Notes: generated from the sequence alone by a model not told the origin. 64,000 nucleotides of DNA from Dryococelus australis (GCA_029891345.1 CM056995.1:84197895-84261894), one strand, 5' to 3'. Shown: positions 13,180 through 53,482, counted from the first letter of the stretch. Program-made: numbers and translations.

Positions 13180-13503
13180 TACAAGGCGGTGAGCTAGGCC
13201 AGAAAAACATCACGATCGTGCAACCACGTGAAAAATGTGTCATTCTTCTTTGTGAGAGTGAGAAGTAATAGATTGTGACTACTTTAGCTTCAGTCCTTTT
13301 ATATACATATAAATGGTAGCCTATCAGCCTACAATTCAATACCCAATGAAGCTAGCAAAATGTAGTAATTACGTAACTGCATAAAAAATGTGTCATCCTT
13401 GTTTGTGTGTGTGCACGTGTTGAAAAGTACTAGACTGCGAGTACTTGAACTTCTCTCCTTTTATATATTATTAGTAGCCTAGCACCCTACTTGTAACCTT
13501 TAC
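13180..13503 (+). repeat. Two tandem copies of an unnamed dispersed repeat
   Basis: Copies at about 13180-13340 and 13361-13503 share an 'aaaaatgtgtcatcctt-tttgtg', then 'ccttttatata' then 'gtagcctagca' layout. A third copy lies at 35206-35373. The first copy begins ggccagaaaaacatcacgat, matching the third copy's gccagcaaaacattgcgatt. No open frame or family name. Confidence 0.6.
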
Positions 13504-14480
13504 TCAAATGTACCAAACTTTACATTGACGCGTGCCAGCATGCTGCGCAGTGCAGCTGCACTCTCTACGGGCGACTTCGTCCCATCTGCGACTGACCCTT
13601 TGCTTGGAACAAGTCATAACAGTGACAAACTAGCCGAACGTATCGAGCACGGAGATTCCACTAGCATGGGAAGCCCGGTTCCCTACATGCAAGCGCCACC
13701 TCTATGAATAGAATATTTAATTTTGAATATCCACAACTCTTCATGGTAGCACGGAAGAAGTTCCAATCAACCCCCGAGATGGCAACACCCCCGTGGCCTT
13801 ATGGCGTCACGAACAGCCAGCCTCAGGCCGAGGTGTTTTTATTCGTCATCGCCTCCAAGCAGGGAGATAAGACATGTTTGATGCTCTAACACTCTTGATA
13901 AACCAACCCCTGCGTTGGAAGGCTATGCTACCCCCCCCCCCCGCACCACATAAAACTGCAGATATGCAGAAAAGAAGTATAAATAGATGTCCAGCACCGT
14001 GGTCCAGCAAGAGACGCCGGGCTCGCCGGAAGAATAGGATCGCGAGCCCAATCCAGTCTGCAAAGACTCTCCTCCCTCACTGGAGCCTGGGCCAAGGCTC
14101 GAACTCCATCCGCTCCAGTCGGCAGCTTGGGAAGGCCACCAGCAGTCCAGCTCCTGCAGCTTGGGTAAGGCTCATCCACACCAGTCACCAGACGACGAAC
14201 TCCTACCACCTGTACCCACTACCCTTACCTTAAGTCAACTTCTTTTGACTCCCGCGGTAGCAGGTCAGTATGCGATTATCGTTCCATGGAGACTCGCCCT
14301 TAACATCATCATATGCTGTAAATTGCGTATGCAGATATTTTGCTATTCCTGATTCCAGGCTTGCCTTCGCCTGTAGAAAGTTAGTTTTGGGTCTAGTATT
14401 TTAATTATATATTTTATATTTTTGTATCGGGTGGCATCCTCACTAATATTTTTGTTTCACGTAATAAAACTTACGTAACT
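13504..14480 (+). promoter_or_regulatory. Possible LTR-like unit, unassigned
   Basis: gaagtataaatagatgtcc at about 14006 resembles a TATA core promoter, and aataaaact at 14463 a poly(A) signal. A C12 homopolymer lies at about 13930. Open frames on both strands here are low-complexity and not recognised. No second copy seen. Confidence 0.25.
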
Positions 14481-15289
14481 TGTACTTCGTGTGTGTCACC
14501 TACAGTAATTGTAGCTTAGTCTCTTTGTTACAAAGTTGTTGGAGTGTTATTGAATTACTATCTGCATTCATTCGGAACATTAGCAAACAGCTGTGTGGTG
14601 TGCTGGACTCCTCAGGTGATGGAGCCTGGAAAGTATTGGCATTTAAGCCCGCAGGGACACGCTGCTGCTCTTGGGTTTTCAGTGCATCCGCAACTGCTGC
14701 TAGGCGAACTACTTAATAACTTGACTGCCCATCACATGGCAGGTCCAAGGGAGATGCTGCAAAGTCAAGCCCACTTTGTATTGCTACGTCCGCAGAAAGG
14801 TAGCCAGATCAAAAACTCAATGCATCTCAAACATGGCAGATTTGAGAGCCACCAGAGGCGAAGTGAAAGATGCGCCCTAAAGAGATCACTCTCCTTTAAT
14901 CATCTGGTAGCTAACTCTAATCCAATTGAGTTAATTCATTCAATTCCTTGGGACCGCTGGCATCTCACCTATTGACAGCCCTGGTTGTGAGGGTATTAAA
15001 ACTCGCCGGACGGGATCTTATTTCCATACGCCTCACCCTGGGGTTTGATTTCCCTCTCCTCTGCCGGGACAAAGAGGTCAATCAGCTTAGTCGCCTCTTA
15101 ATTCAAAAGAACCGAGCAGTTCGAGAAGCATCAACATTAACAAACACTTCGAACATTTCATTATATGTAAGAACCATACTGACGTCATAAATGTATATTT
15201 TTTTCCATCCACAGATTAAAATAAGAATGTGAAACACCACACTGACCCATTTCTAATCATCATACTGTTTCTGCCTACAACACACTCAC
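14481..15289. other. Intronic stretch, nothing recognised
   Basis: Flanks the last seen ATP13A1 exon on its downstream side. Overlapping open frames at 14480-14975 have no recognised domain. No further ATP13A1 exon was found. Confidence 0.45.
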
Positions 15290-41991
<26,702 letters not shown>

Positions 41992-42677
41992 CTGTAATAA
42001 ACAACATTCAAATTACATGTTTCATTTCAGTGCAGACTGGAAATATCCTAGTTATTTAAATGAAAAACCAATAGTAGGTATTTTCACAAGCCAATAAATG
42101 TTCAGTGAATAGTTTTGCTAAATTGCCATAGTAATGGTCAAAATTCTTGACTGGAAATATTTGTATTATTACTTCAAAAATTTTGAACAAAAAAAAAAAA
42201 AAAAAAAAAGGAGCAGAGGAACAGCTTTTATCATAAAAACATAGGAGAACAAACAAAAGGAAATTACGTAGACTGTTTTTGCATCTTTATTTCTCCTAAT
42301 AACTTTGCCATATTGACGCACAACATATTTTTCGATGAAGTAGGTTAGACGACTTCCGCTCCATCCTTAGTTCAGTTTAGCCAGGCGACATAAGTTTGCA
42401 TTTTCATTTGTCCCTACGTAAAGTAAGATTGTACTGCCTGCCTTGCGGATTGTTTTATTCACCGATTCACAGTAAGCATGCTTAGATGCAAGGAGTTCTT
42501 TTACTCGCCGCTAGATAGCATTAGTAGTAGATATATTATTTGTCTCTGTTTTTCTTCCCTTCCAGCCGGCCGGTAATGTCACATTAGGCCAGTCATGCAT
42601 TCGCTACCCCCCACTCTGCAACCACCCCTCGCCTAAGTGGCAGCAGCCAATCAGCATTGGGCAACGGCCCAAATTAG

Positions 42678-42685
42678 TATAAAAG
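42678..42685 (+). promoter_or_regulatory. TATA box of family C LTR
   Basis: TATAAAAG in agtataaaaggagagacagc. The reversed copy has TATATAAAAG at 28530-28521, and the same flanks follow (gagacagtcag), so this is a conserved core promoter. Confidence 0.65.
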
Positions 42686-45600
42686 GAGAGACAGCCAGCA
42701 TCTTTAGAGCAGTCTTGAGTTGTCTAGCATGCGTTGCTCAGACACTGACCAGCCTGAAGAGCAGTCTTCACTCCCAGCGCTCGCAGCTAAGAAATTGACT
42801 AGATTGACACCAGTCTGAATTTCTAGCACCAGTTTCCCAGATCCAACCAGATTGGGGAGTCTTTAGTTTCCAGCACGTGTTGCTCGGACACTATCCTCTA
42901 CATCATGTTTCATCGCTTAAGCTGTGCTTACGATGGGGTTAGATTACTTTAGTTAGGCTCACTCTCCACTACATACCCCGCAAACCCGTTCATCCTGCAG
43001 TATGCAGACGTATCTGTAGCAGACCTATCCTTGAAGTCCTTCTCAAGACTCATCCTGTCACATCCTTGCTTAGTTTACCTAGCTATGTGTCAGAATCACT
43101 ACGTTACACCGTTGCAAACGATACCTATGTACAACAATGCCTGAGTTGATTGTTTAGAAGTTCAGCATCACACCCAGCATTCCCCTGTTGTTACACCGGC
43201 CACCTATACTGGTTCACTTAACAATGCATTCTAGCTTTCTGGGTGATATTCGTGCCGTTGACCAGGAGCTAGGGTGCATTCACCACATGGCTTCTTCCTT
43301 TACTGGAATTAACTGTGGGTCAGATTTTACCTTGAGTTCTTTCCTGTAGACATAGTACCTTTCTGTAGTTACACTAACAATAGGGCTGGTGAAACTACGG
43401 CGGGAAACTTACTAGAATGAGCCAAAACACTTTTACCCACACGCACTAGCCTAAGTCGCCCTTCCCGTCAATCCCCTGGGATTGAAGGAAAGGAGGAGCC
43501 ACACAGGTACACTGTCCTGAAAACAGCTTGTCAGCTCTGTGTTCGTTGGCCACTCCACTGCAGCCTTTGCAAAGAGAGTCTGACGTTGAGTTGGGAAAAC
43601 TGCAACACGGCCACTGGCCCATGTGTGACCTTGGACAGGTGAGGCCTGATTTCCATCACGTACTGCAGTCTCTGCAAGGTGTTGGAATAAGGTGTCCGCC
43701 AGTCTCCTGCCCACACCAGGTGCCAGACGTAAGTTGAACAATGAGTCTGTCGCCTTGGTGCAGTAGCAGTAGGGCAAATACCACTTCTTGATGCTCTATT
43801 CCAAGCGGAGGGGGCTAAACGGAAAGGTGCGGCAGTTTCTCCTGGCTTCTGGCTGAATACCGAGTATCAGCCCTCCCTGGTGTCACATAGCTAGTTTAGA
43901 GCCACAGGCACAAGCACTCCGACATCTGCAAGATCCAGTGGAAGTCTCCATACCAAGAGATCTGTTCAACCCGCAGAGAATAACTGCCTGACAGAGTAGC
44001 CTTGGTGGGTAGTTGAACTCTTAAGCCAACCCAACCTGTCACCTACACCAGTCATCACATACTTGGTTCCCACCATAATGCTCCCTGCTCCACAACCAAA
44101 GCCTCAGTTCACACCTACCTGTTACACTGTATCCACACCTGCACCAACCTGCACTAATGCCATTCCAGCAACCCTGTCACTCAGGTATCACCAAAGTTCA
44201 TTGCCACCTAAACATTGTTTGTTTTTCCCCACATATGATTTTGTGCCCTGCTGCAAAGCAAACTGGCAGTTTTGTATAACTGGATAATATGCCTGGGCCA
44301 CGGGATCAACATAGTCCACTGCATTCTATGTTCGAAGCCTACCACCATAGTTGCATTGCGTGGCCAGCAGAGAGGATAACCAGATCTGGTTTGGTATACC
44401 GCTGAAAGGTATGTCGGCAAGCAGCTGAATACCATCCACACAACCCAGGGCCAGCCACTCATATCATCACCGCCCAGTGCACAGGGGAACCCCAAATCCC
44501 TGAATTTCCACTTGTGTTCACAGCGTAGTGCGAAAAGGAATTTCACGACAGCAAAATTCCCCCAAAACAATGGGTGAACAGAGCCCAAGAGAAACTTAAG
44601 GGGACAGCCCTCGGGTGGTGGAACAAATACGGTGAGTTCATCACTAAGTGGGGGTAACTGAGTAGCCACCTCACCACCCAGTTTACTAGTGAATAAGTGC
44701 TAGCCAATCTCACCACAGACTTCTACAGCCATACCCAAAACTCCAGATGAGGAAGAAGAAATATTTGTCTGATGCAAGGTGCAAATGTTTCGGCAAATAT
44801 TCCCAAACAAAAGTGAAAAATGCTGTGTGCGATATTTACCCGCATGTTGCTACCCAAGTTCAGAAACTTCCTAATGATAAATAAGATGCTTACAGTAGAC
44901 GACTTAGTACAGAGAGCAAAGGAAACCAAGCACAACTTAAAGCACAGGCCATAATACTGGACCGGCCGAAAATCAGCAAGACAAGACACCTGAACGAGGA
45001 GGGAATCCTTTCGCCCCTGCACCCGCCCCACCGAACCAAAATTTCCGAAATGCTGGTACTGCCCAGAGCATCATTTCATTAAGGACTGCCAAACCGGCCG
45101 ACAGAGTGGGAACGAGTGGGGAGGGGATGCAACCCAGGCAGCAGCAGATACAAAACGGCAACCAGCAGATAAGAAATCCACCCCGTATACGGAAAATGCT
45201 GCGGCTGCTGGGCGAAGAGCACCAGTCCCACCAGCCACAGCAAGGGCTCAGCAAATGATTCCTACACAAAGAAGTGGAACCGTGCCAGAAGCCCTCCACG
45301 TTGAAATCAGAATCAATGGGAGAAAAGTTCTCGCCCTACTCAGCTGCCACGGAAAAAATGCATGCGCAGCGACCTCATAACAGCTAAACAAAGGGCATCA
45401 TTGTGCCTGCAAACTCATGCAGTAAGAATGGCGAAATGTAACTGCACCCTAAAAGTTGATAGCCGGACCACTCTCACAGTCGAATTGTACAAGCACTCTA
45501 AACCAGCAAAATTTGTCGTCTCTCCAGATATCCACGAAGCCATAACATTTGAGCACCCCTGGCTCCGCCAACAACGGTGCATAATGGACTATGGTCAACA

Positions 45601-48149
45601 TAAAGTATACCTGGGCGACAAATACAGTGTGACTGTCAACTTGGAACATTGTCCGGAAGCCAACATTTCACCAGCCCTCAAAGCAGAAGACATCAATCAT
45701 CAGCTCCCCGAAGCACAGTACCAGGAATTGAAATCCTTAACGAACATGCCAGCACCTTCGGACATGGCCAAACCAGATCAATTCAGCATGAAATATGGCT
45801 GACCACAAGCACATCTATCTACAACCAACCCCACAGGATGTCCACCAAACAATGCAGACTAATAATGGAGCAAATTGAGGATACGAAGCAACAAGGTATC
45901 ATAAAGCCTTCAGATTCACCATACAATTCACACGTAAACTTAATCGCCAAGAAGAATTGCCAGCTGCGATTTTGTGTAAATTACAAAGCTCTGAACGATG
46001 TTACTCATCCCATTGCTTCTCCAGCCATTAACCTAACGTACACCTTGAGTGACATTGGGGAAGCTACGATCTTCAGTACCCTCAACATGCAGTTGGGGTA
46101 ATGGCAGGTTGTGGTGCATCCAGACAGCAGAAAATATACCACCTTCACCACCCTGGAGCAAGAAACCCTACAGTTTCTAGTTATACCTCAAAAAAGTGCC
46201 TGCCACATTCTAGCAACACATGTCAGTGTAGGTACTTACAGGATATATAGGCCAATTCTGTTTTGCCTACCTAAACGACATCATCATATACTAGAAATCA
46301 TGGAAACAGCACATTGGTCACATCCTACATGACCTAGAACATCTAGAACTACATGGAATGATAGCCAAACACTTGAAGAGCCACTTCGGGAAGTCTTTGA
46401 TTGATTACTTGGGCCCTGTAGTCACCCCCAAAGGAAATTACCCTAAAGCAAGTTCAATACGGGCTATTCAAGAAGCAAAACAGCCGGCCACCAAGAAACA
46501 GTTGCGCCGCTTCCTCAGTCTATGCAACTGGCTCAGATATTTTTTCGAACAAAGCCAGCCATATGGCACTATTGCACCTACTGCTGGAGAAAGAAGCTTG
46601 GTAGCGGTGGGGACCGGAACACTGCACCACCTTTCATGCCTTGAAAGCAAACTTTCAGGACATCAAGGAACTCCACTAACCTCAAGGGGAGGGGTTGCGG
46701 ATCCTGCAAACTGACGCCTCAATGGTTTAGGAGCCATGCTCTGTCATGTGGGCCCCATGACCAACCAGGAGATAGTGTATGCCAGCACAAGGCTAAATGC
46801 CACCAAGCAACGCTATCACATAAATGGAGAATGCCTAGCCATCATCTAGGCGGTTCGCACATATAGGTTGGGTATCTGGGAGGCACCCACTTATTTTACG
46901 GACAGCAAAGCCTCCAATGGCTACGTGAGTCCCATAATACAAAAGTCAAGCTTGGGCGGTGGGACATGCTCTTGACCGAATTAGATTTTGAAGTACAGCC
47001 CTGCCCAGCCAAGACCAATGATCTTCCAGATGCCCTGCCCCATCAACCAGCCCTAGATGAAGACACCAAAGCCAATAAAGAATAGGAAAAGATAACTCCG
47101 CCTCAGCTTCCAGACCGCAGCCTCGAGCAGCACATAAAGCTATTGCAACTGCAACTCAGCTGGAGCCAAAAAGCTTTACAACAGTAGCACGACCCAGACA
47201 TCCAGAATCTCCTCTAGTAATCCCAGTGGTTTGAATTGAGGGGCGACATCGTGTGGTGCCACAGTGGTCAACCTGGGGAGAATATGGGTACCCAAGAACT
47301 TATGGGCTGACGTCTGCAGACACCACCATCACCTGAAGGAGGTCATACAGGAACCAGAGAAACCCTAGCCGACATCGGAGTATGCTACATATTGGACAGG
47401 ATGAATAGATATATCCAGCAGTATGTTGACAGCTGCAAAGCATACACCGTACTGCAATCCACCACCAATCGAGTCAACCATGCACAGCTTACACTCACAT
47501 AGTAGCCAACCTGATGGATCCATATTGCCGACGTACCAAGGGGAACCGCTACTTGCTAGTAGTGACTGATCAGTTTTCGAGATAGGTGGAGGCAGTCAGG
47601 AAACCCACATCATTCAAAAATTTAAGACGGAAATCTTTCCATGCTGGAGCCACCCGCAATTCATCTTCACGGACAATGGAACCCAGTTCTCCAGTTGGAA
47701 ATGGCAGACAGCCTCAAACGAGTGGGGGATCGAAACATAGACGACCCCTCCTTACCACCCGCAAGCCAACCCTATTGAGCGGAGGAACCAGGAGCTGAAG
47801 AGCCTCAGTGTGGGTGAAGACTACAACCATTGGGTCAATCACATCCTAAAGATCCTCTTCACCCTACGAAGACAAACAAATGAGGCAATAAATACTAGTA
47901 CCAGCCAACCCCTCCTGAGCCAAACTCTCCGCTGCCCAGGGGATTGGCAATGGGATAGCCCACCCAAAGAGATGCCATGTCCCGAAGACGTCCGCCTAGC
48001 CGCCCTGGCCTGAAAAGGACAATGCCCGGGAATCGCAAGACGTCTACATAAAGAAAAAGTACCTGCCACGCCGCACGGGCATCTGAGCCTTTAATAAGGA
48101 TGAAGCTGTCCTCCTAAGCAGCAACCCTCTAAGCAAAGCCAGCGGCCAG

Positions 48150-49400
48150 TTTACTGTGGGGTTGGCTGAGAAACGGGAGGGCCCATACAAAATTGTAGGA
48201 TGCCAGGACAATGTATACTGGGCAGAGGACAACAGAGGGCACATTTGTAAAGCTAACAGAGAACAAATACAGCCCTTTCCAGGAGACGCCCTCGACCCAG
48301 AGGACAACGTCGCAGCATCAGTAACCTCGGACCCACCAGACGCCGCTGACAACCCAGCACCCACAGCCGCTCCAGAATCCCGGCTGCCTCCCCCCAGAGA
48401 GCCTGAGGTCAGAGCTGACACCAGCCAAGGAGCCAGTTAATCCATCCCAACTTGGGTGAAATTTCCCAAACCAAGAACGGCAGAATCTGTCCAGACACTG
48501 CCCTCAACTCCAACGGAGTTTAACCAAAAGATTGCCGCATGACTGGGTAGATTGAAGTCAAGCACGAGTGAGATCTCCTGGCGAAACCCACTCAAAACAC
48601 CCCACCAGAGAAGACACTAACCCAGCCCGATCAATGAGAAACCGGAAATCTTCCTTGCCACCAACGAGATGTCATCTTTTGAGGGAGAGGTACCCTCCAG
48701 AACTACCAGCCGAGACAAGGCCTTCCTGGAGGCCCGATTCAGCTGGTACCATCAGCCGCATTCTACTTAGCGCGGCTACTCAGTCGGTCTTGGCACAACG
48801 GTGCCGAAGAAGGAGAGGAGGAGCCCCACATCGGTGCTGTCGAGATGGAGGTCCCACGCGAGCCTGTGACTCAGGCGCCACCAACTGAGGGGGTAGCTGA
48901 CCCAGCTAAACCACTACCCATGATGGTCATCGAGGTCCCGGTGTCGCCAGATGCTCAGGCCAATGCCTAGATGCAGCTTCCCAAATGAGAGGATGTGCCC
49001 AGCCATCACACCATTGAGATAGAGGTCATCTACGGCCCCCGACTTCAGTGGCAGCAGCTGAGTACGTAGTCACACCAGCAGAACCACTACCTCCGACGGC
49101 TACCCAGATGGCAGCTCTAAACGACAACACTGCTGCTGATCGTCCCCTGGTGCCTGGTGGTCCACCAACAACAGCTGCCGAGGACGAGCCTTCAATGCTG
49201 ACCGAGCCACACCGGAGATTGCAGCCACCCCATGCCTGCCAGGCCAGCTCTGTGCCAGGACGGTATCTAGTCAACCTGAAGGCAGATGACCCGCTTCACC
49301 TGGCCATACCCGCAGCACGTGGCCTTGAGAAAGTGGAGACGGCTGTGGAAGAAGAAGCGACTACAAAAGGAGTAAGTGAAGTGTTCTGTAAAGACAGATT
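48150..49400 (+). mobile_element. Proline-rich 3' tail of family C Gypsy fossil
   Basis: Downstream of integrase, long open stretches in more than one frame have Pro/Ala/Thr/Glu-rich composition. Near 49200-49320 the text is similar to 60230-60330 of the 54-64 kb element (the 'catgcc...gccatacccgcagcacgtgg' theme), so the tail belongs to the element and is shared between families. Function unknown. Confidence 0.5.
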
Positions 49401-49839
49401 CGGTTGATTTCAAATAGCCATCAATAAGCTATTTAATAGTATTAAAACAAGAGAACACGTACATGTCAATAGTACGTGATAAAAACAGTGAAGTTTAGGT
49501 TATTAAAAAAAATGTTTTGGATGCTCACCACAGTACTAGAAAAAAGTATAAACAAACAACACAGCCGTTAATAACCATGAGAAAACCACATAGCAAAAAA
49601 TAATCAGAAATTACATAAAACTTTCAATACCAGTGACGGTAAGTGGTCAACCAGCTATTCACAAATCTTTTATATAAATGCTTGTGGACACCTCTCAAAG
49701 CTAGTGCTACGTAATTTTAATGAAGAAGACTTCCAGTGTAATAAATAAATACAAAGCCAACCAGACACTTATAAAATAAAATGGACAGAAATCGTGAAAA
49801 ATTTTCCCAGCATTGCTGTAAATAATTTAAAGTTTTGAT

Positions 49840-51600
49840 GTGTGTCTGATTAGCTAAGGCTGGATCACAGGCTTTGGTTGCACTTTGGTCGGTTGTGCAT
49901 GCGGGTTGGATTATGCTTACTTACGGCTGGATATAGCGGTCGGGCACGTGGCCTTACGATTGGTACAACGTTCTCGAATTTACGTTTTACTAGTTCCTTG
50001 GATGGGTATGGCTTGCGACTCGTTTCGGAACTAGTCGTAGTCGACAGGCAAGAGGTGCTAGGGGTTGGTGCCTTTTCGGTTTGCGGGCAAGGGATAGCGG
50101 GATATAGCTGATTACGTCTCTCATCTTCAGCTCAGGCGGTAGCAAGGGCACGACATGACAATGCAGAACTCGCCGTTCCATTCCTCTGATGCCCTGCTCC
50201 AGAAGTTACTATTAGAGACGTCTAGCCAGTTCTAGGTCTCGTTCAGTAACTCTCTTATCACTGGATGACAGGTCGGGTGTGTACGTAGCGGTGCTGACGG
50301 GAAAGTAAATGGGTTAATGGCAGTTGTTAAGTGGAGCCAGTGACCAAAGTAAAGCGGCGCAATCTCGTTCGGCTCGTCGACTAGCTGTAAGTACGGTTAG
50401 ACCAGCTAGTTTTCTGGCAGCAACTCTTTGCTCCTCTCGCCTGGCACAGTGCCTCACCTTGAATGGCATAGACCAGGTGTAATTACGGAGAACCTCGAAA
50501 GGAGCACCACGGATGCGGATAGCCCTAACTTAGTGTTGCCTGGCAACAGTCTTGCCAACGCGAGCTCCAGTACTTCAGAAGACCCCCCACTGTTGCGGGC
50601 TGATCAGAAGCATTGGAGACGTGTGGGTTTCCAAGACTATCGCTGGGTTTGCGATCCCAACCAAGGCCAGGCCGTAACACTTAAGTAAATACCCCTGCCA
50701 GTACCCAGGTGCTCCCGTAGGGATACAACTCAGATGTATTGTATCTCCCCGATTGAGAAGTGTTGCTAGTGGTCGTGGCTCATCTATTCTATTCCTCCAG
50801 TACCTATATACTTGGTAGGAATAAAATAGCTGGCCTTCTAATGGGTATGTAGTCAACTTGGAGTCGCCTGAGGGGGATTCTCCAGTTGTAGATAATTTCG
50901 GAATAAGAATAATTTCCCGGATCCGGTCAGCGGTACTCAGCTCAAGGTTCTCCCAGTAATTGATGACAGATTACCCTATGAATGACACTCGAGAGTAAGA
51001 GAAACAAAACCGTGTTTATTAAAAACTTATTAAACACGGTGACACGGCTCTCCTGCCAGGCAGATCGGTGGTTGGAAGTAATCCTATGGTATCCAGGTGT
51101 AGGTGACCTGGTCCTAAGCTAAATGAGGAAGTTAAGTGAAAACTGTCAAAGATTACTTAGATACAAACCTAACTCTAAATGGGGTGTCTGTAGGAGTCAA
51201 AGAAGAATTACGTGTGGTATGTATAATGCTACAGAAAGCTTGTGGTAGCTACTGACGTCACTGGAGCTCTAACGGCGTCAATGGTGGCAGCCCCTGGCTG
51301 CTGAAGACTGTTAGGTCATTGGTGACAGCCTCTTGAAAGGTTGTTGAAGGTCTCGAAGTAGTCTAGACTACAGCACCCAGGTGCTCGGAGAAGACTGCAG
51401 AAACATCTCGCGAGGACCGCCACGCACTGCCTTATATAGCGAGGCAGCGTGTCGTGGAGGCCATGGGTGAGGGCGTGTGACGTCCCCCAGGTGCGAGGCC
51501 GGAGTGGAGGTAGCACCCTCTGGTCATCTCTCTGCCGTCTCGCATCCCTGGTGGCGCTTGTGCATGGCTCGAGGCGGCTAATGGCTTGTAATCTAGTAAA
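49840..51600 (-). repeat. Diverged long LTR (A-prime), reversed
   Basis: Read on the minus strand it follows the family A LTR order: a TATA (TATATAAG, 51438-51431), 'cttaggaccaggtcacctac', the poly(A) hairpin (51039-51010), 'acccattagaaggccagc', then 'gcttctgatcagcccgcaac' and a tail. Clearly homologous but far more diverged than copies 1-4, so a sister family. The 5' limit could reach about 51810. No internal region is attached. Confidence 0.7.
51010..51039 (-). terminator. Poly(A)-signal hairpin of LTR A-prime
   Basis: The outer arms CCGTGTTTA / TAAACACGG pair over nine bases around AATAAA (minus strand). The arm sequence differs from family A, yet pairing is kept. Confidence 0.65.
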
Positions 51601-52990
51601 AAAATTAAAGTTTGTGAATAATTTTCAGAGAAATGTTGTAAATATCTCAGGGTTCTTGCAAATGTTTGAGGGCAAACGTTTTGTTGTAGGTGGTTTTGTA
51701 CACTTTGTTTAGTTAACATCATTTCCAGTGCACTTGTTTTGCAAAGCTTAGCCACTCAGCCGAGATGACGGAATGTCTCGGTTGACTTCTCCTAGGAAAC
51801 TGTCACATGTAATTATTACCTGCTGTGTGACCCATCGGGTGACAACATGCAGGGGTCATTTTATTCCGATTTCTGCGGCCACCGCAGAATAGATAGTAAC
51901 AACCACAACGCCTTTATGAGCAAGGCTTTGCACTTACTTTTCCCCCCGAGTGTAGATTTCTTAGTGCAGTCCATGCCTTGCTGCCTAAATGTAAATGACA
52001 CAAGCAACATAAAAAGAAAGGGTTGCGCTACACAGCCACTGCCACCTGCCAGTGACGCATCCAGCACACTGCTCAGAAGCCTTGAGCACACAGCACACAG
52101 ACCAGAGAGATAAGACACACAAGCCAATTGAGAATTTTCTTAAGGGGACAGTTCTACATTCTCTCAAGGGAATTTTTTTGTCTTCTCGTCTTCCTTCTGC
52201 CAGATGAGTCTCTATCTCAACAAGGAAAGAAGGGGGGGATTGACACATGACATCTTTCAAGTTATTTAAATCAACTTCTACTCATCAGAGTTTGAACAAC
52301 GGCACAATCTTAAAGAAGTCAAAAAATTGTACTGTTTACCCTACAGTAACCAGCCAGGTCACTTCAAGGTCACCTAATACTATAGCATGTCGAGGGATGA
52401 CACTACTAGTATGACTCACAGAGCCATGCAGCAGCTGGAACCTCAGCCGGCCGGTAATGTCACATGCCCAGAGGATCTAACCTAGTAAACATGAGGTCCA
52501 TCAAGGGACAGGAGGAAACAAGGATATTTTTTAAACAGTTTGCCGAAAATAGGACTGCAAGTTTCCCTTCAGGAAACTCGTACATCAAACAAACACCTAC
52601 ACCTTGGATAGCCACCCTTTCTATGCACCACAGTGTATAGAACGGTAGAGCCCGGACACTAGGTACTCATCCTCTTGGATCTGGACTATCAGTCTGAGTT
52701 GTACACCGTCCACCACATTTCTGGTGCAAGAGGGAGTATTTTCCTGGGTCTGGGGGCCTGACCTTTCGGGGAACTCACCCATGTATCGTGGTCGTTAGCC
52801 AGTGTGAAATCTGACAGTATCCACAGTGCTTCTGGTGCCGGATCCTGTGGGACTGGTACAAGAGAGTATTTTGGTATACTGGTGCGGGAATGGTATTAGA
52901 GAGTCTATTCCTCAAGCCCTACTCCCGTCGGAGTGGTATTCGTAAGAGGGTTAAAAAGGCTGTTACTATCTCTAAATATCATATTGATTT
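51601..52990. other. Mostly unassigned stretch
   Basis: No gene recognised. agccggccggtaatgtcaca at 52445 matches the family C LTR at 42563, so a sliver of that LTR is present. 52560-52700 has weak LINE-endonuclease-like text (LQETRT) in a broken frame, too weak to call. Confidence 0.4.
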
Positions 52991-53482
52991 TCAAAGTGGA
53001 GGGCGCACCACCCAAGGGAGAAGTGACGATGTGCTAAAGGGGATACGGGCGCCGAGTTGTTCTCATGTACAGATAAAATAGAATTCAAACTTTTTTAAAT
53101 CGGACTGTAATGATAACATTTATAGATTAGCGACGGATCCTTTCCATTTTGACATAGACTTGCTGCCAGAAACCTGTCAAGAGCAGGCGTTGGAAATAAA
53201 AAATGATTCTGCTACGAAATACGATTTTGAGAAGATTGACAAAACATTGTTTTGGGTTAAGTACTTCAAAGTTTATCCGGACATAGCAGAGCAAGCGCTG
53301 CAATTGTATTTACCTTTTTCAAGCACCTATTTGTGTGAAAGGGAGTTATCAGCAATAGTAGCAACAAAAACTATGTATAGGAGCAAACTCTACATTGCCA
53401 GTGATTTACGTTGTGTGCCATGGGAGGCGTAGCTTTTTTTTGCAAAAAGGGGGCATGATAAACTAAAGTTTGGGAACCCCTG
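52991..53482 (+). mobile_element. hAT transposon 3' end, ZBED5/FAM200-like
   Basis: The open frame 53160-53432 encodes LPETCQEQALEIKNDSATKY, then LFWVKYFKVYPDIAEQALQL and YLPFSSTYLCERELSAIVA, then TKTMYRSKL: the dimerisation end of ZBED5/FAM200-type hAT transposases (LPF.STYLCE..FS.....KT.YRSRL). The 3' terminus AAGTTTGGGAACCCCTG (53466-53482) is the reverse of the CAGGGGTTCCCAAAC hAT end. The following eight bases are gcttagac. The 5' part is lost or unrecognisable; the expected FSA reads LSA. Confidence 0.8.

Larger units (their letters stand above)
42355..49840 (+). mobile_element. Gypsy LTR retrotransposon fossil, family C
   Basis: A broken Gypsy element about 7.5 kb long. Parts: 5' LTR from 42355 (TATAAAAG at 42678; tandem units 42720-42900; length about 1 kb, end not fixed); proline-rich leader (about 43500-44280); PHD-like remnant (about 44285-44410); gag (about 44500-44960); zinc knuckle C-x2-C-x4-H-x4-C (about 45047-45090); protease (about 45300-45600); reverse transcriptase (about 45830-46500); RNase H (about 46560-47040); integrase (about 47280-48010); and a proline-rich 3' tail (about 48150-49400). 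No 3' LTR is seen; a reversed foreign LTR follows. Well over ten breaks; old. Confidence 0.85.

Noticed and set aside
13928-14209. Minus-strand Trp/Gly/Pro-rich open frame of 93 residues, next to an open plus-strand frame
   Set aside because: GC-richer LTR-like DNA with both strands open; no recognised domain.
52470-52760. LINE endonuclease-like text (LQETRT and following)
   Set aside because: Only a short motif in a broken frame, no reverse transcriptase nearby, no poly(A) tail.
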